Source of the DNA: Candidatus Avoscillospira stercorigallinarum
GTDB taxonomy: Bacteria; Bacillota; Clostridia; Oscillospirales; Oscillospiraceae
Length of the DNA: 42,741 nucleotides
NCBI GenBank assembly: GCA_018713205.1
Contig: DVFN01000110.1
Span: forward strand, 1 to 42,741
Direction of reading: 5' to 3'
This document shows, piece by piece, positions 7,378 through 17,291 of this stretch; the stretch's first letter is position 1, and every line of letters starts with the position of its first letter. Under the pieces are notes generated by a model, which ran no database searches, was not told where the DNA came from, and saw only the letters and a list, made by a program, of their open reading frames with translations. The translations under genes and the position numbers were made by a program.

Positions 7378-8244
7378 CTATTTCTGCTCCCAGGGCTTGC
7401 GGGCGGCGGCCAGGTCGAAGAGCTTTTCATAGCTCTCGTAGCGGGTCGGCTCGATGTCGCCGCGGCGCAATGCCTCGGTGACGGCGCAGCCCGGCTCTTT
7501 GCGGTGGGCGCAGTCGTGGAACTGGCATTTCCCCAGATAGGGGGCGAAATCCGGGAAGGCATAGGGCAGATTCTCCTTGAGAATCCATTCCATCTGTTCC
7601 GTATCGAAGGAGGAAAAGCCCGGCGTATCGGCCACATAGGTATTGCCCGGCAGGGTAAAAAGCTGAATATGCCGGGTGGTATGGCGGCCGCGGCCCAGCT
7701 TCTCCGAGACCTCGCCGGTGGGCAGATGGAGCTCCGGGGCCAGACGGTTGAGCACGCTGCTCTTGCCGACGCCGGAATTCCCGGACAGGGCCACAACCTT
7801 CCCGGTAATCAGCGACCGCAGCTCCTCGATGCCCTGGCCGGTGACGGCGCTGGTGGGAATGACTTGATAGCCCGCATGGCGGTAGATTCGGGTCAGCGGT
7901 CCCTCCCCGGAGAGGTCGGTCTTGTTGACCACGATGGCCACGGGGACATTCTGGTCCCCGGCGATGGCGGTGATGCGGTCTATGAGAAAGGGCTCCGTCA
8001 CCGGTATGACCTCCGAGGCCAGCAGGATCAGCAGGTCCAGGTTGGCCACGGCGGGCCGGACAAACCAGTTGCGCCGGGGCAGAATCTCCTGCACCATGCC
8101 CTGGTCTATGACGGCCATATCTCCCACCAGAGGACTCTGCTCCGACTTCCGGAGCCGCCCCCTGGCTTTACAGGTCACCACCCGGTCCCCCAGGTCCACA
8201 TCATAGAACCCGCTGAGGGCTTTGACAATTCTGCCCTGGTTCAT
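7378..8244 (-). CDS. rsgA: Ribosome small-subunit-dependent GTPase RsgA
   Basis: A 288-residue circularly permuted GTPase that acts in late 30S subunit assembly and releases assembly factors on GTP hydrolysis. An N-terminal OB fold (about 1-65) precedes the G domain, whose motifs appear in permuted order: NKTD (107-110), GNSGVGKS (155-162), DTPG (206-209). The C-terminal zinc knuckle is present (C240, H243, C245, C253). Length is normal. The start ATG overlaps the prkC stop by 4 bases. It is the last gene of the block, the usual Firmicute position after prpC and prkC; in Bacillus it is a PrkC substrate. Confidence 0.95.
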   Translation of the reverse strand: MNQGRIVKALSGFYDVDLGDRVVTCKARGRLRKSEQSPLVGDMAVIDQGMVQEILPRRNWFVRPAVANLDLLILLASEVIPVTEPFLIDRITAIAGDQNVPVAIVVNKTDLSGEGPLTRIYRHAGYQVIPTSAVTGQGIEELRSLITGKVVALSGNSGVGKSSVLNRLAPELHLPTGEVSEKLGRGRHTTRHIQLFTLPGNTYVADTPGFSSFDTEQMEWILKENLPYAFPDFAPYLGKCQFHDCAHRKEPGCAVTEALRRGDIEPTRYESYEKLFDLAAARKPWEQK

Positions 8245-10262
8245 TCCTCGTCCACCTCGTCCACTTCGACAGCCTCCGTGCCGGTGTCGAAATCATAGTT
8301 CATGGTGGACATGATGATACCGTTGATATAGACATCGATGCGGTGCACGCCCATGCCGCTGAGGTAGATGGACGTCTCATTCTGGGCGTTCACGGTCTCC
8401 GGGTCGATGGTCCAGCTGTCCTGTACCACGCCGTCCATCTTCACGGTGATCTCCATGGTCTCCGTGGCGCCCTCGGGGAGCTTAATGGTAATCAAGCGGG
8501 TCTGGGGGAAGCCGGGGATGGTCACATCAGGCTCGTTGTCCTCGTCATCCTCCTCGGAATCCAGCGGGTCCTCCGGTCCCTTGGATACCTGGATATTGAT
8601 GGTAGTTCCCTCCTTGACCTCCTGGCCCTGCTCAATGGATTGAAAGGTCACGGTGTCCTTTGCCTCTTCGCCGTCCACCTCGGTGATCTCATAGAGGAGG
8701 CCTCTCTCCTCCAGCTTCTCCACGGCTTTTTCCCGGGTCAGTCCCAGAAGCCCCGGCACCTCCACCAGCTTGATCTCCGGGCCGGTGGAGACATACAGCA
8801 CCACGGTCTGTCCGGCCGTAAGGGCTGTCTCTCTGACAGGATCGGTGCGGATGACCGTTCCGGCAGGCTGGTCGCTGCTCTCCTCCTGGATGATAATCTG
8901 GAGATTCAGCGCCAGATTTCCGAGGATCATTTCGGCATTGGCCTGGGTATAGTCGATCACGTCCGGCATGGAATCCGTGGAAGGTCCGGCGGAGATGGTC
9001 AGGGTAATCACCGTGCCGCTCTTGACCATGCGATCGGCCGCGGGGTCCTGGCTGATGACCCGGCCCTGCTCCACGGTATCGTCATTGATCCGGTCCCCAA
9101 ATCGAATTTGGAAATTGGGATAGGCGCCCACGTCTATTTCGTCGGCAAACATGCCCACAAAGCTGGGAACGGCCACCTCTTCCGTGGAAGTAAAGAACTC
9201 CGCAAAAAAGAAGGAATAGAGGAAAACGCCGATGGCCGTCAAGGCCAGCGCGATGACGATAAAGCCTGCAATCAATCCGGCGGCATTGTTCTTCTTTTTC
9301 ACCGGCTGCTGGGTCGGGCGGCGGCGGACGCTCTCTCCCTTTCCGCGGACGGCCCGTTCGGCGGCAGAGCGCGGCTGGCTGCTGCGGTCACTGGGGACCA
9401 CCGGCGGCGGGGCATTGTCAAAGCGGAAGGTAATGTGGGGGTCCTTGCGAAATTCATCCAGGTCTTGCAGCATCTGGGTGGCGCTCTCATAGCGCTCGTC
9501 CACATCAGCCGCCATGGCGTGCATGGTGATCTGCTCCAGGCCCTCGGGAATCTGGGGATTCAGGACCCGGGGCGGGATGGCCTTGGCATTGATATGCTGA
9601 ATGGCCACCGACACCGGCGTCTCGCCGTCGTAGGGCGGATGCCCTGTGAGCATCTCATACATGACGACGCCCAGGGAATAGAGATCGGACCGGAAATCGA
9701 TCCGGCCGCCCTTGGCCTGCTCCGGGGAAATATAGTGCACCGAGCCCAGGGCTTCCCGGGTCAGGGTACTCTGGGCAGAGGACACCCGGGCAATGCCAAA
9801 GTCGGCCACCTTTACGCTGCCGTCCTTGAGGATCATGATATTGTGGGGCTTGATGTCCCGGTGGATGATCCCGCGGCTGTGGGCATGCTCCAACGCCTTG
9901 GCGATCTGCGTGGCAAAATGCAGCGCCTCCCGCCAGTTGAGAATCCCCTTCTGCTCCATATACTGCTTGAGCGTAATGCCGTCAATCAGCTCCATCACGA
10001 TGTAGTCCAGATTGTCGGAGTGAGACACGTCATAGACATTGACGATATTGGGATGAGAGAGCATGGCGACGGCCTGGGACTCGGCATGGAACCGGCGGCG
10101 GAACTCGGCGTCCTCCGACAGCTCATCCTTGAGGATCTTGATGGCCACCAGCCGGTTCAGACGATGGCACCGGGCCTTATAGACCACGGCCATGCCGCCG
10201 GTGCCGATGACCTCGAGAATCTCATACCGATGGTCCAAAAGCCTCCCTATGTAATTCTCCAT
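8241..10262 (-). CDS. prkC: PASTA-domain Ser/Thr protein kinase PrkC
   Basis: A 673-residue membrane kinase that senses peptidoglycan fragments in Gram-positives and in spore formers helps trigger germination. The cytoplasmic kinase domain has the glycine loop (19-30), catalytic Lys42, HRD 134-136 and DFG 154-156, all intact. A basic linker leads to one transmembrane helix near 331-355. Three extracellular PASTA repeats follow, and then an additional C-terminal beta-rich domain rich in acidic residues. It lies between its phosphatase gene upstream and rsgA downstream, with a 4-base overlap to rsgA. The start is ATG 10262, just after GGAG. Confidence 0.95.
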   Translation of the reverse strand: MENYIGRLLDHRYEILEVIGTGGMAVVYKARCHRLNRLVAIKILKDELSEDAEFRRRFHAESQAVAMLSHPNIVNVYDVSHSDNLDYIVMELIDGITLKQYMEQKGILNWREALHFATQIAKALEHAHSRGIIHRDIKPHNIMILKDGSVKVADFGIARVSSAQSTLTREALGSVHYISPEQAKGGRIDFRSDLYSLGVVMYEMLTGHPPYDGETPVSVAIQHINAKAIPPRVLNPQIPEGLEQITMHAMAADVDERYESATQMLQDLDEFRKDPHITFRFDNAPPPVVPSDRSSQPRSAAERAVRGKGESVRRRPTQQPVKKKNNAAGLIAGFIVIALALTAIGVFLYSFFFAEFFTSTEEVAVPSFVGMFADEIDVGAYPNFQIRFGDRINDDTVEQGRVISQDPAADRMVKSGTVITLTISAGPSTDSMPDVIDYTQANAEMILGNLALNLQIIIQEESSDQPAGTVIRTDPVRETALTAGQTVVLYVSTGPEIKLVEVPGLLGLTREKAVEKLEERGLLYEITEVDGEEAKDTVTFQSIEQGQEVKEGTTINIQVSKGPEDPLDSEEDDEDNEPDVTIPGFPQTRLITIKLPEGATETMEITVKMDGVVQDSWTIDPETVNAQNETSIYLSGMGVHRIDVYINGIIMSTMNYDFDTGTEAVEVDEVDEE

Positions 10263-10329
10263 ACGTAGCTCCTTACCGATTGCTCGACCCGTCGATTTGC
10301 GGCAGACGGGCGCCGAAGTGAGGTAGAGG

Positions 10330-11061
10330 TCATACCGCGATTAAAGCGACGGTCACATTGTCGGGGGAACCTCTGTAGTTGGCGATGCTCATCAATCTTT
10401 GGCAGCAATCGTTTTTATTGACGCCATGGATCACCTCAAACAGGATCTCCTGGTCGGAAAGCAAATTGGAAAGGCCGTCGGAGCACAGCAGAACGCTGTC
10501 GCCCCGGCTGAGCCGCAGATGAAACAGGTCGCAGGTGACCTGGGCCTCGGTCCCCACGGCGCGGGTGATGAGATTTTTGCCCGGGTGGTTTTTGGCCGCC
10601 TCCCGGGTCAGCTCGCCCCGCTGCACCATCAGCTCCACCAGCGAATGGTCGGTGGTGATGCTCTTGATGCCCTCTTTATTCAAAAGATAGCCCCGGCTGT
10701 CGCCGACGTTTGCCACGGTCAGCTGGTCCTTCTGGATATAGGCCGCCACCAGCGTGGTGCCCATGCCCCGGTACTCGTCGCTGAGCTGCGACTGCTCATA
10801 AACCGCCTTATTGGCCAGCTCCAGCGCCTGCTCCAGCATATTGTCGATGCGCTCGGGCTTCATATTGGACCGGGCCGTGCGCTTGACCTCTTCAACGAAG
10901 ACCTCCACGGCCATTTGGCTGGCAATGTTGCCGGAACGGGCGCCGCCCATGCCGTCGCAGACAATGGCCAGCAGCTGCTCCCGATTCAGTTTCACAATCT
11001 GATAATGGTCCTGGTTCTGGCTGCGTACCATTCCGGGGTCTGTCAATCCCCATGCCTGCAT
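10330..11061 (-). CDS. prpC: PP2C-type protein phosphatase, partner of PrkC
   Basis: This 243-residue PPM phosphatase should reverse PrkC phosphorylation. Family metal-binding motifs are visible: the N-terminal NQDHY, CDGMGGARSG near residue 35, VGDSRG, and the C-terminal SPDNVTVALI. Length matches stand-alone bacterial PP2C enzymes. The start ATG follows GGAGGGA and lies inside the end of rlmN (19-base overlap). Cotranscription with prkC, 67 bases downstream, is the standard kinase/phosphatase pairing. Confidence 0.93.
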   Translation of the reverse strand: MQAWGLTDPGMVRSQNQDHYQIVKLNREQLLAIVCDGMGGARSGNIASQMAVEVFVEEVKRTARSNMKPERIDNMLEQALELANKAVYEQSQLSDEYRGMGTTLVAAYIQKDQLTVANVGDSRGYLLNKEGIKSITTDHSLVELMVQRGELTREAAKNHPGKNLITRAVGTEAQVTCDLFHLRLSRGDSVLLCSDGLSNLLSDQEILFEVIHGVNKNDCCQRLMSIANYRGSPDNVTVALIAV

Positions 11062-12095
11062 GGTCTTCCCTCCTTTTCATACTTGCGCCGCAGCTGGCCG
11101 CAGGACGCGTCGATGTCGCTCCCCAGGGTGCGGCGGACCGTGGCGGTGATGCCGTGGCGCTCCAGCCGCTGCTGAAACGCCTCCACCGCAGCCCGCGTAC
11201 TGGGCTTCAGCGGACTCTCCGCCACGTCGTTGAGGGGGATCAGATTGACGTGGGCTGCCAGCCCCTGCAGCAGCGCCGCCAGCTCCTCGGCCACCTCCGG
11301 CGTATCGTTGACGCCGCGGATCATGGCGTACTCGAAGGAGATCCGGCGGCCGGTGGTCTCAAAATACTGCCGGCAGGCGGCCATCAGCGTCTCCACCGGA
11401 TAGGCCTTATTCACCGGCATGATGGAGCTGCGCAGCTTGTTGTTGGGCGCGTGGAGCGATACAGACAAGGTCAGCTGTAAATTCTCCTGGGCCAGCCGTT
11501 CGATTCGAGGCACCAGGCCGCAGGTGGAAAGGCTGATATGGCGCATGCCGATGTTCAGCCCCTCGGGGCTGTTGACCAGGCGGAGGAACCGGAGAACATT
11601 GTCATAGTTGTCCAGGGGCTCCCCGATGCCCATTAAGACGATATTGGACACCGGCAGGCCGGAATCCAGCTGGGTAAACAGAACCTGATCCAGCATCTCC
11701 GCCGGTGTCAGCCGACGGACCAGCCCCCCCAGCGTCGAGGCGCAGAAGGCGCAGCCCATGGCGCAGCCCACCTCCGAGGAGATGCAGACGGTATTGCCGT
11801 GGTGGTACTGCATCAGCACCGTCTCCACGCAGTTGCCGTCCGACAGGCGCCATAGGTATTTGACGGTCCCGTCCGCCCGGGAGACCTGCTTGCGCACCAC
11901 CTCCGGCGGCGTCAAATCAAAGGTCTCCGAAAGCCGCTGCCGCAGGGGTTTGGAGAGATTGGTCATCTCGTCAAAGGTCCGGGCGCCCCGGTGCAGCCAG
12001 GTATAAATCTGCTTGGCGCGGAACTTGGGCTCGCCCAGCTCCGCCAGCGTCTGGGTCAGCTGGGCCAGATCCATGGATTTGATATCTCGGTTCAT
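11043..12095 (-). CDS. rlmN: 23S rRNA/tRNA adenine-C2 methyltransferase RlmN
   Basis: A radical-SAM enzyme that methylates A2503 of 23S rRNA and A37 of some tRNAs. The [4Fe-4S]-binding CxxxCxxC motif is in EVGCAMGCAFCAST, and the GIGEPLDNYDNV and SLHAPNNKLR segments are typical. The 350-residue start at 12095 is chosen because GAGGAGG lies 5 bases upstream and the ATG overlaps the rsmB stop as ATGA; a start at 12116 lacks this. Its 3' end overlaps prpC. Confidence 0.95.
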   Translation of the reverse strand: MNRDIKSMDLAQLTQTLAELGEPKFRAKQIYTWLHRGARTFDEMTNLSKPLRQRLSETFDLTPPEVVRKQVSRADGTVKYLWRLSDGNCVETVLMQYHHGNTVCISSEVGCAMGCAFCASTLGGLVRRLTPAEMLDQVLFTQLDSGLPVSNIVLMGIGEPLDNYDNVLRFLRLVNSPEGLNIGMRHISLSTCGLVPRIERLAQENLQLTLSVSLHAPNNKLRSSIMPVNKAYPVETLMAACRQYFETTGRRISFEYAMIRGVNDTPEVAEELAALLQGLAAHVNLIPLNDVAESPLKPSTRAAVEAFQQRLERHGITATVRRTLGSDIDASCGQLRRKYEKEGRPCRHGD

Positions 12096-13396
12096 GGCCG
12101 CCTCCTCAGCTTGCAAATAAAAAATCCGTCGGTTCCGTGGCGGTGGGGATAGAGCGTCACCATGGACCGGTCCGCCTCTCCCAGCGCCTCGGGCAGCTGG
12201 ATGGCCTCCGGCTCGAACGCGCCATGGGCCTCCAAAAACGCCTGGGCCACCGCTTCGTTCTCCCGGCGCAGAATCGTGCAGGTGCTGTAGATCAGCACGC
12301 CGCCGGGCCGGACATACCGGGCGGCATTGGCGAGGATTCGGCTCTGAAGCTCCGGCAGCCGCGCCAGATCGTCCAGGCTCTTATAGCGGATATCCGGTTT
12401 CTTCCGGATGACGCCCAGGCCGGAGCACGGCACGTCCGCAATCACGGCGTCCATGGCGCGCTCCCATTCCGGCACAAAGGCGCTGCCGTCCTGGAGCCGG
12501 GGCTTTATGCAGGAGAGGCCCAGCCGGGCCGCTCCCTTTTCCAGCAGGGTGATTTTATGGGGATGAATATCACAGGAGATCACTTCCCCGGTATTATGGA
12601 GATCCATGGCCGCGGCGAAGCTCTTGCCGCCCGGGGCGGCACAGACATCCAGCACCCGCATGCCGGGCTCCAAGCCCGCCGCGGTGACGGCCAGCCGGGC
12701 CGCCGGGTCCTGGACGTAGAACCAGCCGCGGGCAAAGAGCGGCAGCCGTTCCACGCTGCCAACGCCCTGAAGAATCCATGCGTTTTGACACCAGGGATGC
12801 CGCTGGGCCTCCACACCGGCGTCCCGAAGGGCTTCGAGAAATGCCGCCTCGGAACAGGCCAGCGGATTTCGCTGCACCGTCAGCGGTACGGGCGCATTGT
12901 GGCTCTGAAGCAGCTCCGGCAGCGCATCCCCCACCTCCCCAGCCAGCAGCTGGGTCAGGGCCTGGGGATGACTGTAGCGCAAAGCCGGGTCGGCAGGCGG
13001 CGTCAGCTGGTCTCTCTGGCGCAGGGCGCTGCGGAGCACGCCGTTAATCAGCCCCGCAGCCTGCCGGTTGGCGTATTTCTTGCCCTGGTCCACCGCCTCG
13101 TTGACTGCGGCAGAGGGCGGAATCTTGTCCAGAAACCGGATCTGATAGAGTCCCAGCCGGAGAATATCCAGCACCACCGGCTGGAGTCGCGCCGTGCCGC
13201 CCTTGACCAGGCCGTCCAGCCAATGGTCCAGCAGCAGCCGGTTCTGCATCACGCCGTAAACCAGCCGCGTGGCCAGGGCAGCGTCCCGGCTCTCCAGGCC
13301 GTCCCGGGCGATATATTCCTTGAGGGCCCCGTCGGCCCAAGCGCCCTGCCGGCGGCAGGCAATCAGCGCGGACAGCGCGGTGGTTCTGGCGTTCAT
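12092..13396 (-). CDS. rsmB: 16S rRNA m5C967 methyltransferase RsmB
   Basis: A 434-residue enzyme with an N-terminal NusB-like RNA-binding domain (about 1-140) and a C-terminal SAM methyltransferase domain. The SAM loop VLDVCAAPGGKS, the DVPCSGLGVIRKKPD motif and the catalytic YSTCTI cysteine are all present. GGAGG lies 4 bases before the ATG. It sits between fmt and rlmN, a common Firmicute order (priA-def-fmt-rsmB-rlmN-prpC-prkC-rsgA). Confidence 0.95.
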   Translation of the reverse strand: MNARTTALSALIACRRQGAWADGALKEYIARDGLESRDAALATRLVYGVMQNRLLLDHWLDGLVKGGTARLQPVVLDILRLGLYQIRFLDKIPPSAAVNEAVDQGKKYANRQAAGLINGVLRSALRQRDQLTPPADPALRYSHPQALTQLLAGEVGDALPELLQSHNAPVPLTVQRNPLACSEAAFLEALRDAGVEAQRHPWCQNAWILQGVGSVERLPLFARGWFYVQDPAARLAVTAAGLEPGMRVLDVCAAPGGKSFAAAMDLHNTGEVISCDIHPHKITLLEKGAARLGLSCIKPRLQDGSAFVPEWERAMDAVIADVPCSGLGVIRKKPDIRYKSLDDLARLPELQSRILANAARYVRPGGVLIYSTCTILRRENEAVAQAFLEAHGAFEPEAIQLPEALGEADRSMVTLYPHRHGTDGFFICKLRRRP

Positions 13397-13415
13397 ACTG
13401 CCTCCCTGGAGAAAC

Positions 13416-14336
13416 TCAGTCGATTTGGATGGGATGGCCGCGGAAGTAGTCGGGGGCGGCCATGCGCTTGCCGCCCTGGGCCTGGAGCTCCCGCACCAGC
13501 GCCACGCCGCCCTGGCCGCAGGCCACCTCCAGCCCCTGCTTGGTCAGGGCGAGAAGCGTACCGGGGGCCCGGCCGGTGGTCTTCCCGGCGTCCTCCACGC
13601 GAAAAATCTTGAACTGGGTCCCGCCCAGCTCCGCCGTGGCCACGGGCCACGGAATCAGGCCGCGGACCTGGTCGATGACGTAGCGCACCGGCTGGGTCCA
13701 GTCAATGGGGCTCATCTCCTTGGAGAGCATGGGCGCATAGGTGGCCTCGGCGTGATTCTGCGGCGTCCGCGTGGCCGTACCGGCTTCAATGGCCGCGATG
13801 GTATCGCAGGCCAGCCCCGCGGCGATCTGAGCCATCCGGGCCATCAGCTCCGCGCCGGTCTCCATGGGGTCGATGGGCGTGCGGCGGATTTCAATGATAT
13901 CGCCCTCGTCCATGCCCGCGGTCAGATACATGGCGGTGATGCCGGTCTCCTCGCAGTGGTTGAGAATGGACCACTGGATCGGGCCCGCGCCCCGGAGCTG
14001 GGGCAGGATGCTGGCGTGCATATTGATGCAGCCCTTTTCCGGTACGTCCAGCACCGACTGGGGCAGAATCCGCCCGTAGGCGACCACCACGATCAGTTCC
14101 GGCCGCAGAGCGCGCAGCTCCTCCACCGTGGCCGGGTCCTTGAAATTCCGGGGCTGGAAGACCGGTAGCCCCTTCTCCAGGGCAAACTCCTTCACCGGCG
14201 ACACCGAGAGCTTCATGCCCCGGTTCTTCGGCGTATCGATTTTGGTATATACGCCGGCAATCTCATGCCCGGCGTTGTAAATGGCCTCCAGACACGTTCT
14301 GGCGATGTCCGGCGTGCCCATAAACACGAGTCTCAT
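13416..14336 (-). CDS. fmt: Methionyl-tRNA formyltransferase
   Basis: A 306-residue enzyme that formylates initiator Met-tRNA using 10-formyltetrahydrofolate. The N-terminal MRLVFMGTPDIA, the active-site segment NMHASILPQLRGAGPIQW (catalytic Asn/His) and GMDEGDII are present, with the C-terminal OB-fold domain following. Its ATG overlaps the def stop by 4 bases, so the formylase and deformylase are translationally coupled. Confidence 0.96.
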   Translation of the reverse strand: MRLVFMGTPDIARTCLEAIYNAGHEIAGVYTKIDTPKNRGMKLSVSPVKEFALEKGLPVFQPRNFKDPATVEELRALRPELIVVVAYGRILPQSVLDVPEKGCINMHASILPQLRGAGPIQWSILNHCEETGITAMYLTAGMDEGDIIEIRRTPIDPMETGAELMARMAQIAAGLACDTIAAIEAGTATRTPQNHAEATYAPMLSKEMSPIDWTQPVRYVIDQVRGLIPWPVATAELGGTQFKIFRVEDAGKTTGRAPGTLLALTKQGLEVACGQGGVALVRELQAQGGKRMAAPDYFRGHPIQID

Positions 14337-14827
14337 TGGTCCTCATCCTCTTCCATCATGGCTTTGAGCTCCTCGGGCGTCAGCATCCGCTCCGCGACGG
14401 CCGTATAGAGCTGCCCCTCCAGATGGGCCAGCTCGTGGCAGAAGCACCGGGCAATGAGCTCCTCGCCCTCCGCCTCGAACCAGTTGCCGTCCCGGTCCTG
14501 AGCCCGGACCTTGACATAGTTGGGCCGGGTGACGATGCCGTATTTGCCCGGCACGCTGAGGCAACCCTCCAGACCGGTCTGTTCGCCGCTCTCTTCGATG
14601 ATTTCCGGATTAATCAGTTCCAGAATACCGTCTTCGCCGGTATCCACCACCACCGCCCGGCGCAGCACGCCCACCTGGGGTGCGGCCAGGCCGACGCCGC
14701 CGGCGTCCACCAGCGTATCGGTCATATCGTCCAGCAGGACGTGGAGACGGCGGTCGAATTTCGTCACCGGACGGCTGACCTTGGTGAGAACGCTGTCGCC
14801 CTCGGTGACAATATTGCGCAATGCCAT
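14333..14827 (-). CDS. def: Peptide deformylase
   Basis: A 164-residue metalloenzyme that removes the N-formyl group from nascent proteins. The three motifs are GVGLAAPQVG, EGCLSVPG and HELAHLEG. The last has Ala where HEIDHLxG is usual, but the metal-binding His residues and Glu are kept. ATG 14827 follows AGAGGG by about 6 bases and gives the family's normal length; the upstream extension to 14863 overlaps priA and has no better site. Confidence 0.94.
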   Translation of the reverse strand: MALRNIVTEGDSVLTKVSRPVTKFDRRLHVLLDDMTDTLVDAGGVGLAAPQVGVLRRAVVVDTGEDGILELINPEIIEESGEQTGLEGCLSVPGKYGIVTRPNYVKVRAQDRDGNWFEAEGEELIARCFCHELAHLEGQLYTAVAERMLTPEELKAMMEEDEDQ

Positions 14828-14837
14828 GCTAATCCCT

Positions 14838-17273
14838 CTATTCGTATGAATTGATATCCACATAGGCGGTGACGCCCCGGTTGGCGCGGTCCTGGAGGAA
14901 GGCCTTGAGCACCGCCGCCAGATGCCGCCGCAGGGGACGGCTGCCGCTGGTTTGCAGCACCAGCCGGTACCGGAACGTATTATTGACCTTGACCACCGGC
15001 GCGGGCGACGGGCCCAGCACCGTCAGGGCCGTGCCCCAGCCGGGGGACTGCCGCAATACCATGGCCCGGAACCGGGCCGCGCCGCTGACGGCCCAGCCCT
15101 CGATGCGGCTGAGGAACGTCACGGTAAAGAGATCCCGAAAGGGCGGCAGGCCCTGGAGCTGCCGCAGCGACAGCTCCATCGAGAAAAAGGCGTCATAGTC
15201 CTGACGGGCCGCCAGTTCGATGACCCGGTGCTGCGGCGACATAGTCTGAATCAGCGCCCGGCCCTGATGCTGTCCGCGTCCAGCCCGGCCCACCACCTGG
15301 GTCAGCAGGGAGAACGTGGTCTCGGCGGCCCGGAAGTGATTGACATACAGGGAGAGATCCGCGTCAATCACCCCGACCAGGGTGACATTTTCGAAATTCA
15401 GCCCCTTGGTGACCATCTGGGTTCCCACCAGAATGGGGATCTTCTCCCGCTCGAACCGGCTGAGAATATCCTCATGGGTGTTGGTAGCGGAGACGGTATC
15501 GGCATCCATCCGGAGAATCTCCCGGTCGGGGAACAGCGTTCGCAGCTCCGCCTCGATTCTCTGGGTGCCGACGCCCATGGTTTTCACCATGCCGCCGCAT
15601 TGGGGGCAGCGGTCCTGCACCGGCTCCGAGTGCCCGCAATAGTGGCACAGGAGCCGGTGATTGGCCGCGTGATAGGTGAGGCTGACGCTGCACCGGGGAC
15701 AGGTGGGCACCGCGCCGCACTGGACGCAGATTCGATATTGGCCCGCCCCGCGGCGGTTGAGAAACAGGATGCTCTGGCGGCCCTGGTCCATGGTCTCCCG
15801 CAGCGCCTCCTGAAGCGGCAGGCTGATGGAGGTACCGTTGCCCCGGCGAAGCTCCTCCTTCAGATCCACAATCCGGACTTCGGGCAGCGCGCCGCCGTGA
15901 AACCGCTGCCCAAGGGTGAACAGGGCATAGGTCCCCTGCCGGGCCAGATACATGGTCTCCACCGAGGGCGTGGCCGACCCCAGCAGCACCAGCGCGCCCT
16001 CCTTGGCGCCGCGGTAGAGCGCCGCCTCCCGGGCGTGATACCGGGGCGAATTTTCAGATTTATAGGAGTGCTCCTGCTCCTCGTCCACAATCAGCAGGCC
16101 CAGCTGCTGCACCGGCGCAAACACCGCCGAGCGGGTGCCGATGACGACCCGAGCGCCGCCCTGGCGGATTCTCCGCCACTCGTCATAGCGCTCGGTGACC
16201 CGCAGCCCGCTGTGGAGCACGGCCACGGTCTTGCCGAAGTAGCCCACCAGCGTGGCAATGAGCTGGGGTGTCAGGGCAATCTCCGGCACCAGGAGCACGG
16301 CGCTTCTCCCCTGCTCCAGGGTCCGGGCGATCAGCCGGACATAGACCGAGGTCTTGCCGCTGCCGGTGACGCCGTACAAAAGCGCCGCGCCGGGCTTCTC
16401 CCGGTCCTGGAGCGCCGCCAGCCCCGTATAGGCGGCGTTCTGCGACTCATTGAGCACGGGCAGGGGAACCGGATCTCCGGGCGGCGGCAGCGGCGTGCGG
16501 AACACCGGCCGCAGAGACAGGCTTAGAAAACCCAGCCGCTCCAGACGGCGAACCGTCGCCATGGTAGCGCCGGTAAAATAGCAGAGCTCCTTGGCGCTGA
16601 CAGAGCCCAGTTGGGTCAGGAGCGTCAGGACCTCTCGCTGCATGGGCGCGGACCGCGCCTTGGATTGAGCGTACTGCACCGCCTCCTCCCAGGGCACAGC
16701 CAGAGACGCAATTTCCTCGGACTTGTCCCGGACGCGGCGGTCAAAGGTGCGGTTGGAACGAAGGTAATGCTTGTTCTGCAAATACGGGAGATACCGCTCC
16801 AGCAGCGCCGGATCGACGGCCTGGCGCAGCTCCTGGGCACGGATCACGCCGCCGCGGTCGGCGGCCGCCTGGAGAATCGCCAGCGCGTCCCGATGGCTCT
16901 TGGCCACCTTGGCCTCGTCCACCGGGACCTCCAGCGTCCACTCCTCCTGGACCGAAAACCACAGGCCGGCCGGAAGCATGGCCTTGACCGCGTCATAAAA
17001 GGTACAGAAGTACCGCTCCCGCAGAAAGGCGGCCAGATGGAGCAGGGACTCGGAGAGCACCGGCGTCTCGTCCAGCACCGCGGCCACGGATTTGAGGCCG
17101 GTCTCCTCGCCGGGCGTCACCGCCAGCACCATGCCCTCTACCCGGCGGTTTCCCTGGGAAAAGGGAACCAGGACCCGCATGCCCGGCGCAACGGAGAGCT
17201 GCGGCGGAACCCAATAGGAATAGGGCTTGTCAATGGCATATATCGCCGCCGAGACGGCAATCTGGGCAATCAA
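14838..17273 (-). CDS. priA: Primosomal protein N' (replication restart helicase PriA)
   Basis: An 811-residue superfamily 2 helicase that reloads the replisome at stalled forks. The N-terminal DNA-binding domain (YWVPPQLSVAPGMRVLVPF) is followed by Walker A GVTGSGKTSVY, the DEEQEHSYK box, GSATPS, the zinc-binding cysteine cluster (CVQCG, CPRC, CHYCG, CPQCG) and helicase motif VVGRAGRG. The initiation codon is TTG at 17273, with AGGAG 6 bases upstream. Confidence 0.95.
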   Translation of the reverse strand: MIAQIAVSAAIYAIDKPYSYWVPPQLSVAPGMRVLVPFSQGNRRVEGMVLAVTPGEETGLKSVAAVLDETPVLSESLLHLAAFLRERYFCTFYDAVKAMLPAGLWFSVQEEWTLEVPVDEAKVAKSHRDALAILQAAADRGGVIRAQELRQAVDPALLERYLPYLQNKHYLRSNRTFDRRVRDKSEEIASLAVPWEEAVQYAQSKARSAPMQREVLTLLTQLGSVSAKELCYFTGATMATVRRLERLGFLSLSLRPVFRTPLPPPGDPVPLPVLNESQNAAYTGLAALQDREKPGAALLYGVTGSGKTSVYVRLIARTLEQGRSAVLLVPEIALTPQLIATLVGYFGKTVAVLHSGLRVTERYDEWRRIRQGGARVVIGTRSAVFAPVQQLGLLIVDEEQEHSYKSENSPRYHAREAALYRGAKEGALVLLGSATPSVETMYLARQGTYALFTLGQRFHGGALPEVRIVDLKEELRRGNGTSISLPLQEALRETMDQGRQSILFLNRRGAGQYRICVQCGAVPTCPRCSVSLTYHAANHRLLCHYCGHSEPVQDRCPQCGGMVKTMGVGTQRIEAELRTLFPDREILRMDADTVSATNTHEDILSRFEREKIPILVGTQMVTKGLNFENVTLVGVIDADLSLYVNHFRAAETTFSLLTQVVGRAGRGQHQGRALIQTMSPQHRVIELAARQDYDAFFSMELSLRQLQGLPPFRDLFTVTFLSRIEGWAVSGAARFRAMVLRQSPGWGTALTVLGPSPAPVVKVNNTFRYRLVLQTSGSRPLRRHLAAVLKAFLQDRANRGVTAYVDINSYE

Positions 17274-17291
17274 GAGACGCTCCTGCGCAGA